DNA of 64,000 bases from contig CAVWBD010000011.1 in the NCBI GenBank assembly GCA_963753105.1, forward strand, positions 124,001 to 188,000, in the 5' to 3' direction. Positions 46,187-56,362 of the stretch are shown here, piece by piece (the stretch's first letter is position 1; every line of letters begins with the position of its first letter). The translations under genes were made by a program, and so were the position numbers. The notes under the pieces were generated by a model, which did no database searches, was not told the origin of the DNA, and was given only the letters and a program-made list of their open reading frames with translations. Source of the stretch: SZUA-36 sp963753105 (lineage in GTDB: Bacteria; Pseudomonadota; Gammaproteobacteria; Xanthomonadales; SZUA-36).

Positions 46187-47477
46187 TTAACGTGGCCAAG
46201 CTGGCGCACCCGGATCCGGGTAACGGTAGGTTCCGCCGTCATAGCTTTTCAGCAGCAGGTCGCCGCCCTCGTAGCCGATGACATATTCCGGCGCGACGGG
46301 TATCTTGCCGCCACCTTCCGGTGCGTCGATTACGAAGGTTGGAACCGCATAACCGGTGGTGTGGCCGCGCAGGCCGCGGATCAATTCGATGCCCGTGGAG
46401 ACCGGCGTGCGGAAATGCGACGATCCCGATATCGGGTCGGCCTGGTACAGGTAATAGGGCCTGACCCTGATTTTCAGCAGGCCTTGTACCAGCTTGCGCA
46501 TGGTTTCCAGGTTGTCGTTCACGCCTTTCAGCAGGACTGTCTGGCTACCGAGCGGAATGCCCGCATCAGCCAGACGCCCGCAGGCTTCGGCCACTTCCGG
46601 GGTCAGTTCGTCAGGGTGAGTGAAGTGCAGACTCATCCACAGCGGATGGTAGCGCTTCAGTATGCGCCGCAAGGAACTCGTGATGCGCATCGGTTGCACG
46701 ACGGGTTGCTTGCTGCCGATGCGAATGAACTCGACGTGCTTGATGCTCCGCAGGCGGCGCAGGATAAACTCCAGGCGGTCGTCGTCCAGGCTGAGCGGGT
46801 CGCCGCCCGAGATCAGCACGTCGCGAATCGCCGGAGTCTGCTCAATGTAATTGAGCGCCAGCTCGATGTCGGCTTTCTTGACACTGCGTTCACCGCCGGC
46901 GCCAACCATGCGTGCGCGCGTGCAGTAGCGGCAGTACACGGAACAGAAATTCGTCACCAGCAGCAGTACGCGATCCGGGTAGCGGTGCACCAGTCCCGGC
47001 ACCGGGCTGTGTGCATCTTCACCCAGCGGGTCCTCGTTCTCACCGCGCCCGATCTCGAATTCACCCAGCGTCGGCACCACGCAGCGCCGCAATCCCTGGT
47101 TCGGATCGATGTTACTGACCAAGCTGGCGTAGTAAGGGGTAATTCCGACGCGGCAGTGGTCCGGTGTGGCGGCTGATAGCGGCCTGTTCATCCTCAGAAA
47201 GCTCGACCATTCTCGCCAGGTCCGTCATCGTCCTGACACGGTTGCGGTTTTGCCAGCGCCAGTCGTTCCATTCGTTCACGCTGGCATCGGGATAGAATTT
47301 CCGCATGAATTCGGCAGATGGCTTCGACACCACGAAATTTGAACGCTTCGGACTGAGAACACTGAGGTTGGGTACTTTGTTAACCGGCATTGCCGGCGTT
47401 GGCTTGGAGATTGCAGGCGAGTGTACGGCAACAGCCGACCCGGGAGGCTCCTCCTCGAGAATATTGATGCTTTTCAT
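46187..47477 (-). CDS. KamA-family radical SAM aminomutase, one frameshift
   Basis: Lysine 2,3-aminomutase family, about 430 residues when repaired, the size of true KamA rather than the shorter EpmB. Radical SAM cysteines: TNFCSVYCRYCTRARMVG. PLP and substrate region: LISGGDPLSLDDDRLEFIL, GVNDN and YYLYQADPISGSSHFRTPV. One extra C near 47155 splits the N-terminal part (FYPDASVNEWNDWRWQNRNR, then TGPLP) from GITPYYASLV. First gene of the operon with the two ATP-grasp ligases. It may move an alpha-amino group to the beta carbon of lysine or a related amino acid; the substrate is inferred from the family. Confidence 0.87.
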
Positions 47478-47823
47478 TGTATGACTACCCCATGCAGATG
47501 GGCAAACTGCGTGAACAAAAAGAACGGCCCGGCCCTTGGGATCGTACGGGCAAAGCCCGCTGAAATGTGCGCGTAATATATGCCTATTTATCTTGATGTC
47601 AAGAGAAATTTTATGTGTTTCTTGAGCCTCCAAAACACCTTGTGGATACAGGGAACAATCAGGGCGCAGATAGTCATCCATGGTCCAGAGGCTTTCGGCA
47701 AAGGATTGAAATTTCAATCGTTTATTCTTAGCTGGGGTACCATTTGATCGTGGAGAGAAAAAAATATCATTTTCCACATGCAAAATAGTACAGAATATTG
47801 CTTCCAACAGACTCAAGGCTGAA
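47478..47823. other. Intergenic region between kamA and the sulfate-type transporter
   Basis: 346 bp between divergent genes, AT-rich toward the right. It holds a GGGC/GCCC mini-hairpin near 47551 and a 16-bp perfect palindrome at 47704-47719; no coding frame on either strand looks real. Both promoters should lie here. Confidence 0.5.
47704..47719. promoter_or_regulatory. Perfect palindrome upstream of the SulP gene
   Basis: GATTGAAATTTCAATC, eight-base arms with no spacer, about 105 bp before the SulP start. Form and position fit a dimeric regulator site; no known consensus is matched with certainty. Confidence 0.4.
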
Positions 47824-50052
47824 ATGAATTTAGAACTTTTCCCATCCGGATTGCAGAACATTTTGCAAAAGAACAACCTTGCCGGTGATTTTTGGGGTGG
47901 ATTCGCGGCCATGCTGGTCGCGTTGCCGTCTGCGATTGCCTTTGGCGTAACCATATACGCGGCCATCGGGCCCTCATATGCCAGCCTTGGCGCCATCGCC
48001 GGTATTTTGGGCGCGACCGCGCTCGGCCTGTTCGCACCGGCGCTGGGCGGCACCAACCGCCTGATAACCGCACCATGCGCCCCGGCGGCGGCAGTGATGG
48101 CGGCATTCGCGATTGAAACGGTCCGCCAGGGTGTCCCGGCCGGGTCTGTGGTCCTGTTGCTAACGGTGCTGGGGTTGCTGACCGGTATCATCCAGTTCAT
48201 CCTCGGACGAATCCGGGTTGGCAGCGTCATCAAGTATATTCCGTACCCCGTGGTCAGTGGATACCTGAGCGGCGTTGGCCTGATTATCATCGGCAGCCAA
48301 CTGCCGAAAATCCTGGGTGCGCCGGAACAGACCTCCTGGTGGCAGTCTCTGACTTCCCCCAGCCTGTGGCAGTGGCAGGCGCTTGCTGTGGGTATAGTAA
48401 CGGTGCTGGTCATGCTGACAGCCCCAAGGTTTACCAAGGTGATACCTGCAGCGATCGTGGGTTTACTGGCCGGGGTACTGGCCTATTTCGGTCTCGCCCT
48501 GTTCGATCAGTCACTTCTGACGACCGTAGACAATCCCCTGATCATCGGTCGCCTGCCGGGTGAGGTCCACGGTTTATTTGAAGCGGTCACAGGACGTTGG
48601 TTGGAAATTGGTGAACTGAAGGTGAGCCAGGTCGCCAGCTTGCTGTTGCCGGCGCTCACTCTCGCGGTATTGCTTTCAATTGATACGCTGAAGACCTGCG
48701 TTGTGCTGGATGCAATGACCCGCAGCCGTCACGACTCCAACCGTGAACTGGTTGCCCAGGGTGTGGCCAATGTCGCGTCAGCCTGCATCGGCGGCATGCC
48801 TGGTGCCGGACAGATGGGTGCGACCATGGTCAACCTGTCGAGTGGCGGGCAAACCCGTTTGTCGGGTGTCTTCGAGGGCGTTTTGGCCTTGCTCGCATTC
48901 ATGTTGTTAGGTTGGCTGGTGGCTTGGATACCGGTTGCCGCACTGGCTGGAATCCTGATCATCGTCGGTGTGCGCATGATCGATCGCAAGAGTTTCAGCC
49001 TGCTGGGTTCACGGCTGACCATTTTTGATTTCCTGGTGATTGCTGCAGTCGTGTTCACCGCTGTGACCGTTAGCCTGATAGCAGCCTCGGGTATCGGCAT
49101 TGCACTTGCCATGTTGCTGTTCATCAGGGAACAACTTTCCAGTTCGGTGATCCGCCGCAAGACCTATGGCGACCAGGTTTTTGCCAAGCGGCGCCGGTCA
49201 AAAGAAGAAATGAAGTTGCTGGAACAACAGGGTGACCACACGGTCATGGTGGAATTGCAAGGAAGCCTGTTTTTTGGGACCAAGGACCAATTGCTCAATA
49301 CCCTGGAGCCCGAACTGAGAGAATGTACCTATTTCATCCTCGATATGCGCCGCGTGCAGGGCGTGGATGTTTCAGCCGCGCAAGTGCTGAACCAGATCAG
49401 GGAGACCATTTTGCAGCGTAACGGATACCTGATTTTCACCGACTTGCCGCAGAGCCTGCCGAACGGCCGGAATATTGAAAGCTTTTTCGAACAGATGGGG
49501 ATCACCACCAACAGCGAGCATGTCAAGGTCTTTCCCAGACGCGACGATGCCCATGCGTGGGTTGAGGAGCGTATCCTGGGCATCACTAACCAGGCCGCAG
49601 AAGATGAAACTCTGCTCGATCTGCGTGACATGGAGTTGTTGATAGGCAGGAAAGCGGAAACTGTGGCTTCGCTGGAAGCCCGTCTCGAGTCACGCTCCTA
49701 CGGGGCGGGTGAAAAAATTTACACTGCGGGTGACCGCGGGGACCAGTTGTTTTTTATCCGCAAGGGTACGGTACAGGTCATGTTGCCGACGCAGGGAGCA
49801 AAAGGCCATCACCTTGCAACTTATGGCCGGGGTGATTTTTTTGGCGGTTTGTCATTCCTGGATGGTCAGCCGCGCGGTAACGAAGCCATCTCGCTAACCG
49901 ACACGGAGTTGTACATGCTGCGGCGAGAGGCGTTTAACGAACTCAAGAAACAACACAGGCTATTTGCGCACAACCTGATCGAGTCTATCGCACGTGTACT
50001 GGCTACACGCTTGCGTTACGACGATATGGAACTTGCCGCATTGCGTGACTGA
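47824..50052 (+). CDS. SulP anion transporter with STAS and cyclic-nucleotide-binding domains
   Basis: 742 residues in three parts. Residues 1-440 are a SulP transporter (SLC26-like, 12-14 membrane segments; LVALPSAIAFGVTIYA in the first, GGTNRLITAP, NLSSGGQTRLSG). Residues about 465-590 are a STAS domain (VMVELQGSLFFGTKDQL, YFILDMRRVQGVDVSAAQVL). Residues 625-735 are a cNMP-binding fold (YGAGEKIYTAGDRGDQLFFIRKG, FFGGLSFLDGQPRGNEAIS). Likely imports sulfate, bicarbonate or another anion, with the last domain sensing cAMP or acting structurally. The Arg in QPRGN matches the phosphate-binding Arg of cNMP sites. Followed closely by a small membrane protein. Confidence 0.9.
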   Translation: MNLELFPSGLQNILQKNNLAGDFWGGFAAMLVALPSAIAFGVTIYAAIGPSYASLGAIAGILGATALGLFAPALGGTNRLITAPCAPAAAVMAAFAIETVRQGVPAGSVVLLLTVLGLLTGIIQFILGRIRVGSVIKYIPYPVVSGYLSGVGLIIIGSQLPKILGAPEQTSWWQSLTSPSLWQWQALAVGIVTVLVMLTAPRFTKVIPAAIVGLLAGVLAYFGLALFDQSLLTTVDNPLIIGRLPGEVHGLFEAVTGRWLEIGELKVSQVASLLLPALTLAVLLSIDTLKTCVVLDAMTRSRHDSNRELVAQGVANVASACIGGMPGAGQMGATMVNLSSGGQTRLSGVFEGVLALLAFMLLGWLVAWIPVAALAGILIIVGVRMIDRKSFSLLGSRLTIFDFLVIAAVVFTAVTVSLIAASGIGIALAMLLFIREQLSSSVIRRKTYGDQVFAKRRRSKEEMKLLEQQGDHTVMVELQGSLFFGTKDQLLNTLEPELRECTYFILDMRRVQGVDVSAAQVLNQIRETILQRNGYLIFTDLPQSLPNGRNIESFFEQMGITTNSEHVKVFPRRDDAHAWVEERILGITNQAAEDETLLDLRDMELLIGRKAETVASLEARLESRSYGAGEKIYTAGDRGDQLFFIRKGTVQVMLPTQGAKGHHLATYGRGDFFGGLSFLDGQPRGNEAISLTDTELYMLRREAFNELKKQHRLFAHNLIESIARVLATRLRYDDMELAALRD

Positions 50053-50058
50053 ATAAAT

Positions 50059-50217
50059 ATGAAACAACACCTGCCCACCTACGTGTTTTTGCTTATCGCA
50101 TTCGCATGTTATTTTCTCGGGATGGCTTTGCCAGCAGCAGTTTTAATGCTGTTGGGCCTGGCGGCGGAGGTAGTTGTGTGGGTGCGTTTGCTGGGTGGGC
50201 GCCGGCGGGACCGCTGA
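50059..50217 (+). CDS. 52-residue small membrane protein
   Basis: ATG six bases after the SulP stop; two hydrophobic stretches (YVFLLIAFACYFLGMAL and VLMLLGLAAEVVVWVRLL) and an Arg-rich end (GGRRRDR), a positive-inside arrangement. Length and position suggest co-expression with the transporter. No family recognised. The ribosome binding site is weak (GACTGAATAAAT). Confidence 0.5.
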   Translation: MKQHLPTYVFLLIAFACYFLGMALPAAVLMLLGLAAEVVVWVRLLGGRRRDR

Positions 50218-50350
50218 TGCGCCATTATTGCCGCTTGTTGCCCAGCACAACTAGAAACACTGCGGTGGTCAAGTCATTGTCTTCGATGGTCAAGCCGTGG
50301 TTTATTGGTGTGTTTACAGTAGATGTGCTTTCAAACCAATAGGTAAGCAC

Positions 50351-50536
50351 ATGATGAAATATATTGTCCTGGCGATACTGGCTTTGTTGACCATGACCTG
50401 CGCAGTTCTTGAAGGTCTTGTCGAAGGTCTTCCACCACAATTTGTACAGCTTGTTGGCCTGCTGACGATATTGAGTACCGGGGTCTTTGTTGGCTGGAAA
50501 ATCAGACTGCAGGCGCACAGGCTGAAAAAAGACTGA
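50351..50536 (+). CDS. 61-residue small membrane protein
   Basis: Starts MMKYIVLAILALLTMTCAV after AGGTAAGCAC; a second hydrophobic stretch is FVQLVGLLTILSTGVFVGW and the end is basic. Two-helix hairpin topology, similar in plan to the 52-residue protein before it. Convergent with oligopeptidase B with three bases between stops. Function unknown. Confidence 0.5.
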   Translation: MMKYIVLAILALLTMTCAVLEGLVEGLPPQFVQLVGLLTILSTGVFVGWKIRLQAHRLKKD

Positions 50537-50538
50537 AT

Positions 50539-52572
50539 CTAAGGTTGCACCAGGTCCAGCAGGAAGGCGAATTCGCGTGCGATTTCCCGGTAGCGCTTAT
50601 AACGTCCCGAGGCGCCGCCGTGACCGGTGTCCATGTCAATGTGCAGGATCAGGCGGTTTTGATTGGTTCGGTACTCGCGTATCCTGGCCACCCACTTGGC
50701 AGGTTCCCAATACTGCACCTGTGAATCGTGTAGGCCGGTTGTGACCATCAGGTGAGGGTAGGGCTGTATCCTGACCTGGTCGTAAGGCGAATAAGACAGG
50801 ATGTATTCGTAAAACTCGCGTTCCTTCGGGTTGCCCCATTCATCAAATTCACCGGTCGTCAGCGGGATGGATTCATCCAGCATGGTGGTCACCACGTCCA
50901 CGAACGGCACCTGGGTGACTACCCCATGATACAGGTGCGGCGCTTCGTTGAGGATCACGCCCATCAGCAATCCACCGGCGCTGCCACCCATGGCGAAGGT
51001 GTGGTCTTTATCTATCGTGGCGGATTCCTGTAGTTCATGTGTAATATCAATAAAATCGTGAAACGTATTGAATTTATGTAATTTCTTTCCTTGATCATAC
51101 CAGGGGCGTCCCATCTCCTGGCCACCACGTACATGTGCGATGGCGTAGATGAATCCACGATCCAGAAGGCTGATGATGGAACTGCGAAAAGCGGGGTCCA
51201 TGGAATAGCCATAGGCGCCATAAGCGTAAACCAGGGCCGGTGCGCTGCCGTCCAGCCTGGTATTCCGGTGATGCACCAGGGACACGGGGACCTGCGTGCC
51301 ATCACGCACCGTGACGAATTGTCTTTGTGTTTGGTAGTCCGCACTCGAAAAACCGCCGCCGATACGCTCTTGTTTCAGCAGATCGGTGGTACCGGTATCG
51401 AGATCAAGCTCCAGCACCTGTGTGGGTGTCACCAGGCTGGAATAGGCGTAGCGGACCTTGCGGCCCTGTGTACTGACGTTCAGGTACGGCCACATCGTGT
51501 AAACACTCTCGCTGGCCTGCAGGTATTTATCCACGCCGCCATCATGAGACAGGATACGGACCTGGCGCATGCCGTCCTTGCGTTCACCGACCAGCAGGAA
51601 ATCATCAAAGGCCTGGATGCTCTCCACCATGGCGTCACCGCGGGCCGGGATCAGTTCCTGCCATTTTGAAATATCTGCAGCATCCTCAAGTGTTGCGCTC
51701 AACACGCGGAAGTTGATGGCCCGGTGGTTGCTGCAAATATAAAACCGCGAGTTTGCATGGTCTATGTCGTATTCGTGTCCGCTTAGCCGTGGCAGGAAGG
51801 GTGTCACCCCGGCCAGCGGCTGATCTGCTGACAGCCACTGCACTTCGGAGGTTTCGGTGCTGTGGTGATACAGGAAAATGTAGTCACGTGAGCGGCTGCG
51901 CCCCATCGAAGTGTAGAAGGTATGGTCGGTTTCCTCGTAGATCAGGGCGTCCTCGTTGCTGTCAGTACCCGGTCGGTGACGCATCATGCGGTAAGCCAGC
52001 AGGGTTTCGGGGTGTTTCTCCAGGTAAAACAGGTGGCTCCCGTCGGCTGACCACGCCAGGTACGGGGCAGCGCCCTCGATCACATCGGGCAGGAACCCAC
52101 CACGTTCCAGGTCGAGGATACGGATTTCGTGCATGCCACGGCTGACGGTATCCTCAGCAATGGCCACGAAGCGTTGATCATCGCTGACCTCAAATCCACC
52201 AAGCGCATAGTACCCATGTCCGCTGGCGCGTTCATTGCAGTCCAGCAGGATTTCCTCGACCGCTCCCATGTCACCCCGGCGGCGTGCGTGGATGGCGTAT
52301 TCGCGGTCCTTTTCATAACGGCTGTAATACCAGTAGCCATCAAGGAAGTACGGCACGCTGGACTCATCCGGGTCCAGCCTGGCGGTCATTTCCTGGTACA
52401 GGGTTTCCTGTAACTCCCGGGTGTGCGCCATGGCGGCTGCAAAAGCCTCGTTCTCAGCATGCAGGTGCGCCAGTACCTCGGGATTGTTGCGCTTGTCATC
52501 GCGCATCCAGTAGTAATCATCGGTGCGTGTGTGACCGTGAATACTGATCTTGTGCGGGCGCTTTGCCGTCAT
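50539..52572 (-). CDS. ptrB: Oligopeptidase B, S9 prolyl-oligopeptidase family
   Basis: 677-residue cytoplasmic serine peptidase cutting short peptides after Arg and Lys. N-terminal beta-propeller (TDDYYWMRDDKRNNPEVLAHL is typical), C-terminal alpha/beta hydrolase with nucleophile GGSAGGLLMG near residue 540, Asp in TGLHDSQVQYWEP and His in DTGHGG. Intact at full family length, unlike many neighbours. Confidence 0.92.
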   Translation of the reverse strand: MTAKRPHKISIHGHTRTDDYYWMRDDKRNNPEVLAHLHAENEAFAAAMAHTRELQETLYQEMTARLDPDESSVPYFLDGYWYYSRYEKDREYAIHARRRGDMGAVEEILLDCNERASGHGYYALGGFEVSDDQRFVAIAEDTVSRGMHEIRILDLERGGFLPDVIEGAAPYLAWSADGSHLFYLEKHPETLLAYRMMRHRPGTDSNEDALIYEETDHTFYTSMGRSRSRDYIFLYHHSTETSEVQWLSADQPLAGVTPFLPRLSGHEYDIDHANSRFYICSNHRAINFRVLSATLEDAADISKWQELIPARGDAMVESIQAFDDFLLVGERKDGMRQVRILSHDGGVDKYLQASESVYTMWPYLNVSTQGRKVRYAYSSLVTPTQVLELDLDTGTTDLLKQERIGGGFSSADYQTQRQFVTVRDGTQVPVSLVHHRNTRLDGSAPALVYAYGAYGYSMDPAFRSSIISLLDRGFIYAIAHVRGGQEMGRPWYDQGKKLHKFNTFHDFIDITHELQESATIDKDHTFAMGGSAGGLLMGVILNEAPHLYHGVVTQVPFVDVVTTMLDESIPLTTGEFDEWGNPKEREFYEYILSYSPYDQVRIQPYPHLMVTTGLHDSQVQYWEPAKWVARIREYRTNQNRLILHIDMDTGHGGASGRYKRYREIAREFAFLLDLVQP

Positions 52573-52631
52573 CGTATGTGAAACCCTTTCGTATTTTTTG
52601 CGTACACTGAGTCACGCATTTTACGTGCTAT

Positions 52632-53400
52632 TTACAAGGTCAGTATCCGCGCGGGTGCCAGCCCATCCGGTGGTGGCCTGAAAACCTGCAGGTCGTCGTA
52701 AAACGCTTCATCCTGCGTATCATCCGGCCACCAGCCCGGGATTCCAGCCAGTGGCAGCGGACTGAGGTCTGCGGGTTCAGTCAGCAGGGACCCGGCCAGC
52801 ATCTTGTCCGCGATGGCTTCGTCAATGCCTGCCAACGCCAGGTTTTCGTCGACGTATAACAACAGGGCCTTGGCGGTCATCGACTTGTACGGCGCGAGGT
52901 ATTTCTCAAGTATCGCGTGACCACAGATCAAGACCTGTGTGCTGGTGCCAAAAGCGTTGGCCGGGAAGGCATCCTTCCAGCGCCGCGCTGCCAGTGCTTC
53001 GAGTATCTCCTGCGAGGAAGAAACAACGATTGCACCGCATTCGTCGAACAGGGTCAGGGCGTCGCGCAGCTTGCCGCGGCGGCCATCGTGTTGTTGATCC
53101 CAGGCCTGGTAGTGGAGGCTGTTCATGGCCAGCTTGATACGCGGGAAACGCATCCACACAAGGGCGTTGAACAGGTCGTGCCAGCTGTCCGGGCGCGTAC
53201 TGACCCGGCCCGTGGTGTAAATGCGATACTCGTAAGCGCTATCTCCCAGCCCGGTGCTGGGTACAAAGCGAATGGGTTGCCCGCTTTCGGCCTGCAGCCC
53301 GGTTGGCAGCAGCGCGTTCAGCTGTTCACAATCGGTGATCCGGTCGCCCTTGATCTGCTCGAGCAGGGGCAGGTAATCCGCCCACCAGGGCAGGTCAGGA

Positions 53401-53426
<26 letters not shown>
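52632..53426 (-). CDS. DUF3025 domain protein
   Basis: 264 residues, conserved family of unknown function in gamma- and betaproteobacteria. Recognisable motifs: YEYRIYTTGRVSTRPDSWHD, FNALVWMRFPRIKLAMN and LTLFDECGAIVVSS. No membrane segment or signal. Its ATG lies 26 bp inside the 3' end of fabH, so it is probably translated from the same message. Confidence 0.85.
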
Positions 53427-54471
<1,045 letters not shown>

Positions 54472-54559
54472 GATTCTTGTTATCCAGTTTGCTTGGTTGG
54501 GAGACTAGCAGCGCCCTCCAAAAAACTCAATCTTCAAGTCATGGGCTTGACTCGGTGCT

Positions 54560-54593
54560 GTAGGGACCCTACATTACATTAGGAATATCTAAT
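54560..54593. promoter_or_regulatory. Two small dyads in the fabH-trxC divergent region
   Basis: GTAGGG-A-CCCTAC (54560-54572) and ATTAG-GAATAT-CTAAT (54578-54593) lie 44-77 bp before the trxC start. Possible operator or promoter elements; no known consensus recognised. Confidence 0.3.
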
Positions 54594-54636
54594 ATACAGG
54601 TCCCGGTTGCTTACGGGACATCAAGAGGATGAACAA

Positions 54637-55074
54637 ATGAGTTTCTCGAGAAAAGTGGTGTGCCCGTATTGTGGCGCAGTGAACCGGATTCCCGCCGACC
54701 GTTTGAATGACAATCCGCTGTGCGGTAAATGCAGCAGGGATATTTTTGCTTCCCGGCCGGTCGAGCTGACGTCGGCTGATTTCCACAGCCATGTGGTCAA
54801 CAGCGAGATTCCCGTGCTGGTGGACTTCTGGGCCGAGTGGTGCGGGCCCTGCAAGATGATGGCGCCGGAGTTCGAGAAAGTGGCCGTGGCGCTGGAGCCC
54901 AATGTCAGGTTGGCCAAGTTGAACACGGAGAACGAACAGCAGCTTGCAGCGCAGTTCGATATCCGCAGCATACCCACGATGATCCTGTTCAGGGACGGCA
55001 AGGAAATCGCCCGTCAATCCGGCGCCATGATGGCCGGGCAGATCGAGCAGTGGGTGCAAGCCCAGCTGGGCTAG
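54637..55074 (+). CDS. trxC: Thioredoxin 2 (TrxC)
   Basis: 145-residue cytoplasmic disulfide reductase. N-terminal zinc ribbon with two CxxC pairs (CPYCGAV and CGKCSRD), then the thioredoxin fold with active site WAEWCGPCK and the cis-proline IPTMILF. The zinc ribbon separates it from TrxA. ATG at 54637 follows AAGAGGAT. In E. coli it is OxyR-induced; no OxyR site was identified here. Confidence 0.94.
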   Translation: MSFSRKVVCPYCGAVNRIPADRLNDNPLCGKCSRDIFASRPVELTSADFHSHVVNSEIPVLVDFWAEWCGPCKMMAPEFEKVAVALEPNVRLAKLNTENEQQLAAQFDIRSIPTMILFRDGKEIARQSGAMMAGQIEQWVQAQLG

Positions 55075-55525
55075 TCCGAAAATTACGATTCTGAAGGAGC
55101 GGCCCCTCGCCGCAGTTCTGCTTCAATCTATTGCCCGATAGTCTGCCGATGTGGACTCTCGGCCCCGCAGCCCTTCGGGCTACCCTTTCCTTCGAGCCGT
55201 CTTAACGGGGCCGGCCTTACAGGGCGTCCTGCCCTGGGCGGCCTGAAATGTGCATCCCGCACATTTCTCCCCTAACGACTCTCAGGATTCGGTGCTCAGA
55301 GGTCGTCCACACCGGCAAACCACCGGGCTCTTATGTAGGAGGGAGCAGCTTTGCTGCTCGCGATTAAAGGTCAATTGGTTTGCTAAAGCTGCCCATGAAG
55401 CTGTGCCGGGGTGTTCCTTACCCGGGACCGTAATTCGTCGGGATAGGAATTCCGACTGGTGCAATATGCGGGCTCAAGCGTGTCCCGGGAAGGAATACCT
55501 GGCACGGCCGGGAAGGAGGTATGCT
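55075..55525. other. Intergenic region with several hairpins, no gene seen
   Basis: 451 bp between convergent trxC and a sulfotransferase gene. It carries AGGGC-GTCCT-GCCCT (55221-55235), GAAATGTGC-ATCCC-GCACATTTC (55245-55267) and a REP-like element at 55334-55365. No open frame resembles a protein. Such stacked dyads look like intergenic repeat sequences of the genome. Confidence 0.5.
55334..55365. repeat. REP-like element
   Basis: TGTAGGAGGGAGCAG followed by TTTGCTGCTCGCGATT: a GAGCAGC/GCTGCTC hairpin with a TTT loop, with the leading TGTAGGAG and trailing CGCGA seen in Pseudomonas-type REP sequences. Only one copy is in the window. Confidence 0.55.
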
Positions 55526-56155
55526 TCAATCGTAGCTGTACTCAAACATCTCGATTTCCCTGGCCCAGTGCTTGGCGACCAGCTTGATGCTGGTCTCGTC
55601 GTAATAGTCCTGGTAGGGCTTGCGGTCTGATACGTTTTCACGCGGCAGGACCTGGTGTGCAATGCCGATGCGTTCGCAGACGGTTTGCCAGTCCCGGTCG
55701 AGGTTTTCCAGTTTGCCGACAAAGTCCATCAACAACTTGCCATCTTTATCGCTCAACATGTTTAGCTGGTAGGCGTCCTTGCGTGGTACCTGCATGTCGA
55801 TGAAGGCGGTGAAATCACCCAGGTTCCTGACGCGTTCGTGACGCCCGTGCTGCGGATTCCTGAGGATGAATTCGTATTCGGAAACCAGCCGTTCCCACGG
55901 GTTACGCACAAAGGCGAATTTGAAATAATCGGCAAAATTTTCCGCTGGCATACGGCGCTTCGCGGCGAGAATGCTGTCGTGGGCCCGGAACACGTAATCG
56001 TGATAGTCCCACTCGAGCCTGGCCCGGCTCAACAGGTGCTGCAGCCTGCCACCGGGGACCGGGATACACAACGGTTGCAGGATGGCCCGCATGCTCCTGC
56101 TGGCCACTTTGCGCATGCGCAGGAAAATGAATTTGTGGCTGTCGGAAATCAGCAT
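55526..56155 (-). CDS. Sulfotransferase-family protein
   Basis: 209 residues of the sulfotransferase family 2 type (PF03567), which transfers sulfate from PAPS. The PAPS 5'-phosphosulfate loop appears as KFIFLRMRKVASRSM (residues 8-22) and the 3'-phosphate site as FKFAFVRNPWERLVSEY near 90. The acceptor could be a cell-surface sugar or lipid. The gene stands alone, with 140-bp hairpin-bearing gaps on each side. Confidence 0.8.
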   Translation of the reverse strand: MLISDSHKFIFLRMRKVASRSMRAILQPLCIPVPGGRLQHLLSRARLEWDYHDYVFRAHDSILAAKRRMPAENFADYFKFAFVRNPWERLVSEYEFILRNPQHGRHERVRNLGDFTAFIDMQVPRKDAYQLNMLSDKDGKLLMDFVGKLENLDRDWQTVCERIGIAHQVLPRENVSDRKPYQDYYDETSIKLVAKHWAREIEMFEYSYD

Positions 56156-56362
56156 GTGTGTCGTATTGGCGATGCTTGTCAGTAGTGGGTGATTTTGACG
56201 CTATTACATGATTACCACAACATGCGCGAGCCAATCGGGTTTACTTGTGCAGGGTGCTGCCTGCCCGCGGTGTGACCCAGGGCAGTGGGATAGGAGGAGT
56301 ACCGGGCGCCGCGTTGTACACGGCTGCCCGGTGTCTTGGAGGGCGCTGGCTGGTAACGTCTG

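Noticed and set aside
47112..48437. 441-codon leftward frame covering the start of the SulP gene
   Set aside because: Only its last part (from 47477) reads as the KamA N-terminus; the upstream portion is the shadow of SulP and contains no family motif.
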